Of a stretch of DNA of 64,000 nt, positions 61,298-64,000 are shown piece by piece; the stretch's first letter is position 1; every line of letters starts with the position of its first letter. A program made the translations under genes and the position numbers. The stretch is taken from the NCBI GenBank assembly GCA_030425205.1, contig JAUIAP010000001.1:496001-560000 (forward strand), in the 5' to 3' direction. The notes beneath the pieces were generated by a model that did no database searches, was not told where the DNA came from, and was given only the letters and a program-made list of their open reading frames with translations. The stretch is from Anaerolineae bacterium (GTDB taxonomy: Bacteria; Chloroflexota; Anaerolineae; Promineifilales; Promineifilaceae).

Positions 61298-61894
61298 TCA
61301 ATGCGGTTTGCGCAGCAGGCCGTCCATCAAAAGGTCGATCATATAATCGGCCGATTCCTCCATCCCACGCACCATAAACCCACTCGTCCCTGCATGCGTC
61401 AACCCATCCATCAGCGAAAGAAACGCACCTGTCAAATCCCATGAGCGCACATCTTTGGCCTCACCACGCTGGGCAGCCGCCTCAAAACTTAGCTGAATTG
61501 GATGCCAGATATGTTGAAACAACGCCTGTTGAAGTTGCTGACGACTCGGTTCAGATAGCTCCTGCATATCACTTTGCATCATGCTTAACAGACCGAGCGG
61601 GGCATGTTCGATAAACCACGCAGCGGCGGCCTTGAGCTGTCGGCGTAGATTTGCGTCAGTCGCGTCAATCGCCTCGCGCAATCCGACCCCGTGCCGCATA
61701 AAGTTGCGCGTCATCACTTCGACATATAGCTGCTCTTTACCTTCTGGCACATGGTAGTAGAGGGAGGCTTGCTTAATCCCCAACGCTTTTGCGATGTCGC
61801 GCATCGAGACCGCCTTATAGCCACGCTCTTGAAAAAGTGACTCGGCCGTTTGGAGTACGCGCTGCCGCGATTTAGGATTCGCTTTTCGTGCCAT
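61298..61894 (-). CDS. TetR/AcrR-family transcriptional regulator
   Basis: The 198-residue protein has the TetR helix-turn-helix RVLQTAESLFQERGYKAVSM then RDIAKALGIKQASLYYHV, with a ligand-binding C-terminal domain (about 60-198). It precedes the amine oxidase gene by 160 bp on the same strand and probably controls it. TACACT 7 nt before the ATG at 61894 suggests a leaderless mRNA. Confidence 0.93.
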   Translation of the reverse strand: MARKANPKSRQRVLQTAESLFQERGYKAVSMRDIAKALGIKQASLYYHVPEGKEQLYVEVMTRNFMRHGVGLREAIDATDANLRRQLKAAAAWFIEHAPLGLLSMMQSDMQELSEPSRQQLQQALFQHIWHPIQLSFEAAAQRGEAKDVRSWDLTGAFLSLMDGLTHAGTSGFMVRGMEESADYMIDLLMDGLLRKPH

Positions 61895-61901
61895 GTTAGC
61901 T

Positions 61902-61907
61902 AGTGTA
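61902..61907 (-). promoter_or_regulatory. -10 box of TetR-family gene (leaderless)
   Basis: Minus-strand TACACT stands 7 nt before the ATG at 61894. Confidence 0.45.
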
Positions 61908-61926
61908 GCAGATCGCCCCGTTGAAA

Positions 61927-64000
61927 TCAGTTTGGCAGGGCCACAAACGGGAGGTGGATTCGATAGGGTGGGTACAAGATGGCGATGACATCGCGGGTGA
62001 TGGGCGTGGTGACACCATCATCGATGTAGGCAACGGCGGTCAAGAATTGATTTTCGGCCGAAATTTGCCCCGTCACAACCCCAGTCACCCTCACGCTGCC
62101 TCCTCTCTCAATCTCACCTTGCCAGCCCACATGTCCCCCCGTCACACTTTGCAATGTTCCGTCTGACGTGCGCACCGTTTCTGTGATCAATTGGTGATGG
62201 GGCGGGAGGTAGAGATCGGCCGAAATCAGCCCATCTGCCCCTGTATTTTGCAACACAAAGGTGACCTGCCTGCCCGCAAAATGGACTGAGCTGTTCGCCA
62301 TATCAGGTGCCGCCATCCACGAATTGACGACTTTTTCAAAGGTCAATCCATGACGCGCATAGCTGATTTGGACGCGATTCTCAATCGCTTCGCTCGTCTG
62401 TTTTGCAGCATAGCTGATTACATGCTCCGCGCCAGTCGCCAGATTGCCCGACCAATAGATAGTGTGCTGGTCTGGGTCATAGGTTGCCCCATGTAATGAG
62501 CTTGGATCGAGGATTAGATCGGCCGATAATCTGTTCGTAATCGTCACAAAATTAGACGGCGCAGTGGGAAGATTTTTCAACGTCAATCGAAATGTGCGCG
62601 CCTCATCGCCTGCTCCATGCGGCGTGTCTACGCTAAATGTTGTCTCTCCCAAGTCGCTCAGCCAACCAATTGTGTCCGCGAGAATCGGCTGGGGATCATT
62701 GAGAACTTCGAGCGGTACAGCCCAGAAAACGGTGCGCCAATTTGAGTGTGTCGTCGCAATGCCGCCCACCATGCCGCTGCTGTGCCAGAGGACGGGGTTG
62801 CTATCAGACTGTGGAATTAACCCATCACCCCACGGATTGTAGTTCGCATAGTCAAACGTTTGTGAGCCGACCAGATTGCTGGGCAACTCCCCCGATGGTT
62901 GCCCGAATGCCACTGTGGGGGTCACCGTTTCAACAAAGTCGCGCACCCCCAGCTTTTCCGTCAGGGGATGCCGACTGTTATAGTAGAGGTAATCTTGGCT
63001 GACCAAAAATAGGCGACCCCCGTTGGCAACAAACTGGTCGAGTCCATCTGCCTCATGGCGCGTCACCGGTGCAAACCAGTCGGCTCCCGTGAACCAGATA
63101 ACGATGTCATATTGAGCGAGCAATTCGGCCGAAATCTCCCCTCTGCCATCTGCAAAAATCCCCGTATGCCAGCCCGTTTTCCAATAGTCGAACGACACGC
63201 CCATGCTCGTCAATGTGTCAATATAGAGCTGTTCCTTATCGTACCAACGGTCATCGTCCACCAGCAGTACATCCTGCGGGACGCGATGGATGAGCGGAAA
63301 TTCACCATGCGAGCGCGTCGTTTCGGCAAGCAGTCGTGATTGATAGGCACCACTCTCGCCCAACTGCGCTGGCGCATGCACCGTCACAACCACATCTCCC
63401 GTATCACATGGGCCAAGCGTTAGCGTTGGGGTCGTGAGCGTCGTCTTCCACGGGGAATCGACCTGCAACTGAATGGTTTCTGTCGTCACCTCGCTCATGT
63501 TTTGCACCGTCACGGTGTAGCTCAACTGCTGGTTAGCGACGACAAAATCATCAATCGGGAGAGTTGGAAAATGCAGACCTACCTCGCTGGGCGGCACATC
63601 AAATGCATCAAAACTACGCGCCAACAGTGCGGCGCGATTGGCGCGTCCGCTGATACCCTGCACACCAAACCCAAATAACAGCACGTTAAACGGTTCGCAG
63701 CGCGTCGTTTGTTGCCCAACCACGCGCCCATCTTCTAACCGCAAAATCGGTTGCGACAATGAGCCATGACGAATGCCCAACGTGTCGATCACGGTCTGAT
63801 CGCGGTTTGAATCGTTGCCATTGAAGCCAAATGCTAGGTCGGCGAATGGGTTTGCCAGCCCGCGAACCGTTTGCGTCGGGACGACAGTGCCTAGATGGGA
63901 TGCCCCGAGCAATCCATACCAGTAGACGCCCGTGAATGGAGAATTGTCTTCAATTTGGGCAATCGAATGACCGCTCAACAGCAAATCCCCTGCTGTCCCC
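61927..64000 (-). CDS. large secreted protein with two amidotransferase-like domains, N-terminus outside window
   Basis: The frame runs open to the right edge, giving at least 690 residues without the N-terminus. NVLLFGFGVQGISGRANRAA and VLLVDDDRWYDKEQLYIDTL start two segments that look like class I glutamine-amidotransferase (DJ-1/PfpI-like) folds; the second continues DIVIWFTGADW and VANGGRLFLVSQDYLYYNSR. Between and after them are beta-sandwich regions of the kind found in large exoproteins (SYTVTVQNMSEVTTETIQLQ; RFTVTNRL-like strands). Such modules often follow a subtilase or other peptidase domain, which would lie outside. The C-terminus PPYRIHLPFVALPN resembles the terminal motif of Chloroflexota secreted proteins. 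Confidence 0.65.
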   Translation of the reverse strand, partial: GTAGDLLLSGHSIAQIEDNSPFTGVYWYGLLGASHLGTVVPTQTVRGLANPFADLAFGFNGNDSNRDQTVIDTLGIRHGSLSQPILRLEDGRVVGQQTTRCEPFNVLLFGFGVQGISGRANRAALLARSFDAFDVPPSEVGLHFPTLPIDDFVVANQQLSYTVTVQNMSEVTTETIQLQVDSPWKTTLTTPTLTLGPCDTGDVVVTVHAPAQLGESGAYQSRLLAETTRSHGEFPLIHRVPQDVLLVDDDRWYDKEQLYIDTLTSMGVSFDYWKTGWHTGIFADGRGEISAELLAQYDIVIWFTGADWFAPVTRHEADGLDQFVANGGRLFLVSQDYLYYNSRHPLTEKLGVRDFVETVTPTVAFGQPSGELPSNLVGSQTFDYANYNPWGDGLIPQSDSNPVLWHSSGMVGGIATTHSNWRTVFWAVPLEVLNDPQPILADTIGWLSDLGETTFSVDTPHGAGDEARTFRLTLKNLPTAPSNFVTITNRLSADLILDPSSLHGATYDPDQHTIYWSGNLATGAEHVISYAAKQTSEAIENRVQISYARHGLTFEKVVNSWMAAPDMANSSVHFAGRQVTFVLQNTGADGLISADLYLPPHHQLITETVRTSDGTLQSVTGGHVGWQGEIERGGSVRVTGVVTGQISAENQFLTAVAYIDDGVTTPITRDVIAILYPPYRIHLPFVALPN

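Overview
The window is bacterial chromosome of about 52% GC, densely coded on both strands, with no prophage, CRISPR or transposase. The likely source is the phylum Chloroflexota (Anaerolineae/Caldilineae-like). This is an inference from the gene repertoire: a BTAD/NB-ARC/TPR regulator, ROK polyphosphate glucokinase, fasciclin lipoproteins, ribosomal proteins with helix-hairpin-helix tails, and a secreted protein ending in a hydrophobic 'RIHLPFV' motif of the kind seen at the C-termini of Chloroflexota exoproteins. The most conspicuous genome-wide signature is the palindromic octamer TCGGCCGA, counted by eye about 83 times in 64 kb where about one is expected.

Layout. 1-6.3 kb: a partial giant transcriptional regulator, a small conserved protein, a membrane-anchored dihaem cytochrome c, and an mntR-like/pyrimidine nucleoside phosphorylase pair. 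6.3-22.2 kb: the translation/transcription core (nusA-ylxR-infB, later rbfA-nrnA-truB), interrupted by ppgK, an orphan histidine kinase, comM, a streptomycin-kinase-like gene, an amidohydrolase fused to a CYTH-like domain and a fasciclin protein. 22.2-28.2 kb: a carotenoid-desaturase-like oxidoreductase coupled to an ECF41-type sigma factor, then aminotransferase-tgt-luciferase-like genes, a probable 6S RNA and an unknown protein with an ART-like HGS motif. 28.2-41.1 kb: a secreted helical protein with a two-component system, two GT39-like glycosyltransferases, an ABC-F ATPase, a CrtC/AttH-like protein and a Met/Asp-repeat fasciclin lipoprotein. 41.2-47.7 kb, minus strand: rnj, a PP2C phosphatase, uppP, hpt, tdk and rpmE-rpmA-rplU. 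48.2-52 kb: an ArsR-controlled cluster of two flavoproteins (one with a tail of five vicinal Cys pairs) and an ArsN-like acetyltransferase. 52-64 kb: housekeeping and membrane genes, a DnaA-box cluster with an AT-rich stretch (possible replication origin), enoyl-CoA hydratase, a PIN-TRAM protein with an attenuator-like leader, an amine oxidase with a TetR regulator, and a large partial secreted protein.

Regulation and small-scale structure. At least five genes have a TACAAT (or TACACT) box 6-9 nt before the start codon, which predicts leaderless mRNAs; others have good Shine-Dalgarno sequences. Intrinsic terminators lie inside the 5' leaders of nusA and the PIN-TRAM gene. Many intergenic gaps carry imperfect hairpins built from tandem degenerate heptamers in three sequence families, and one such array is read in frame within the ABC-F gene. 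The best candidate for an undescribed system is the arsR-flavoprotein-flavoprotein-arsN cluster. All calls rest on reading the sequence; no database search was run.
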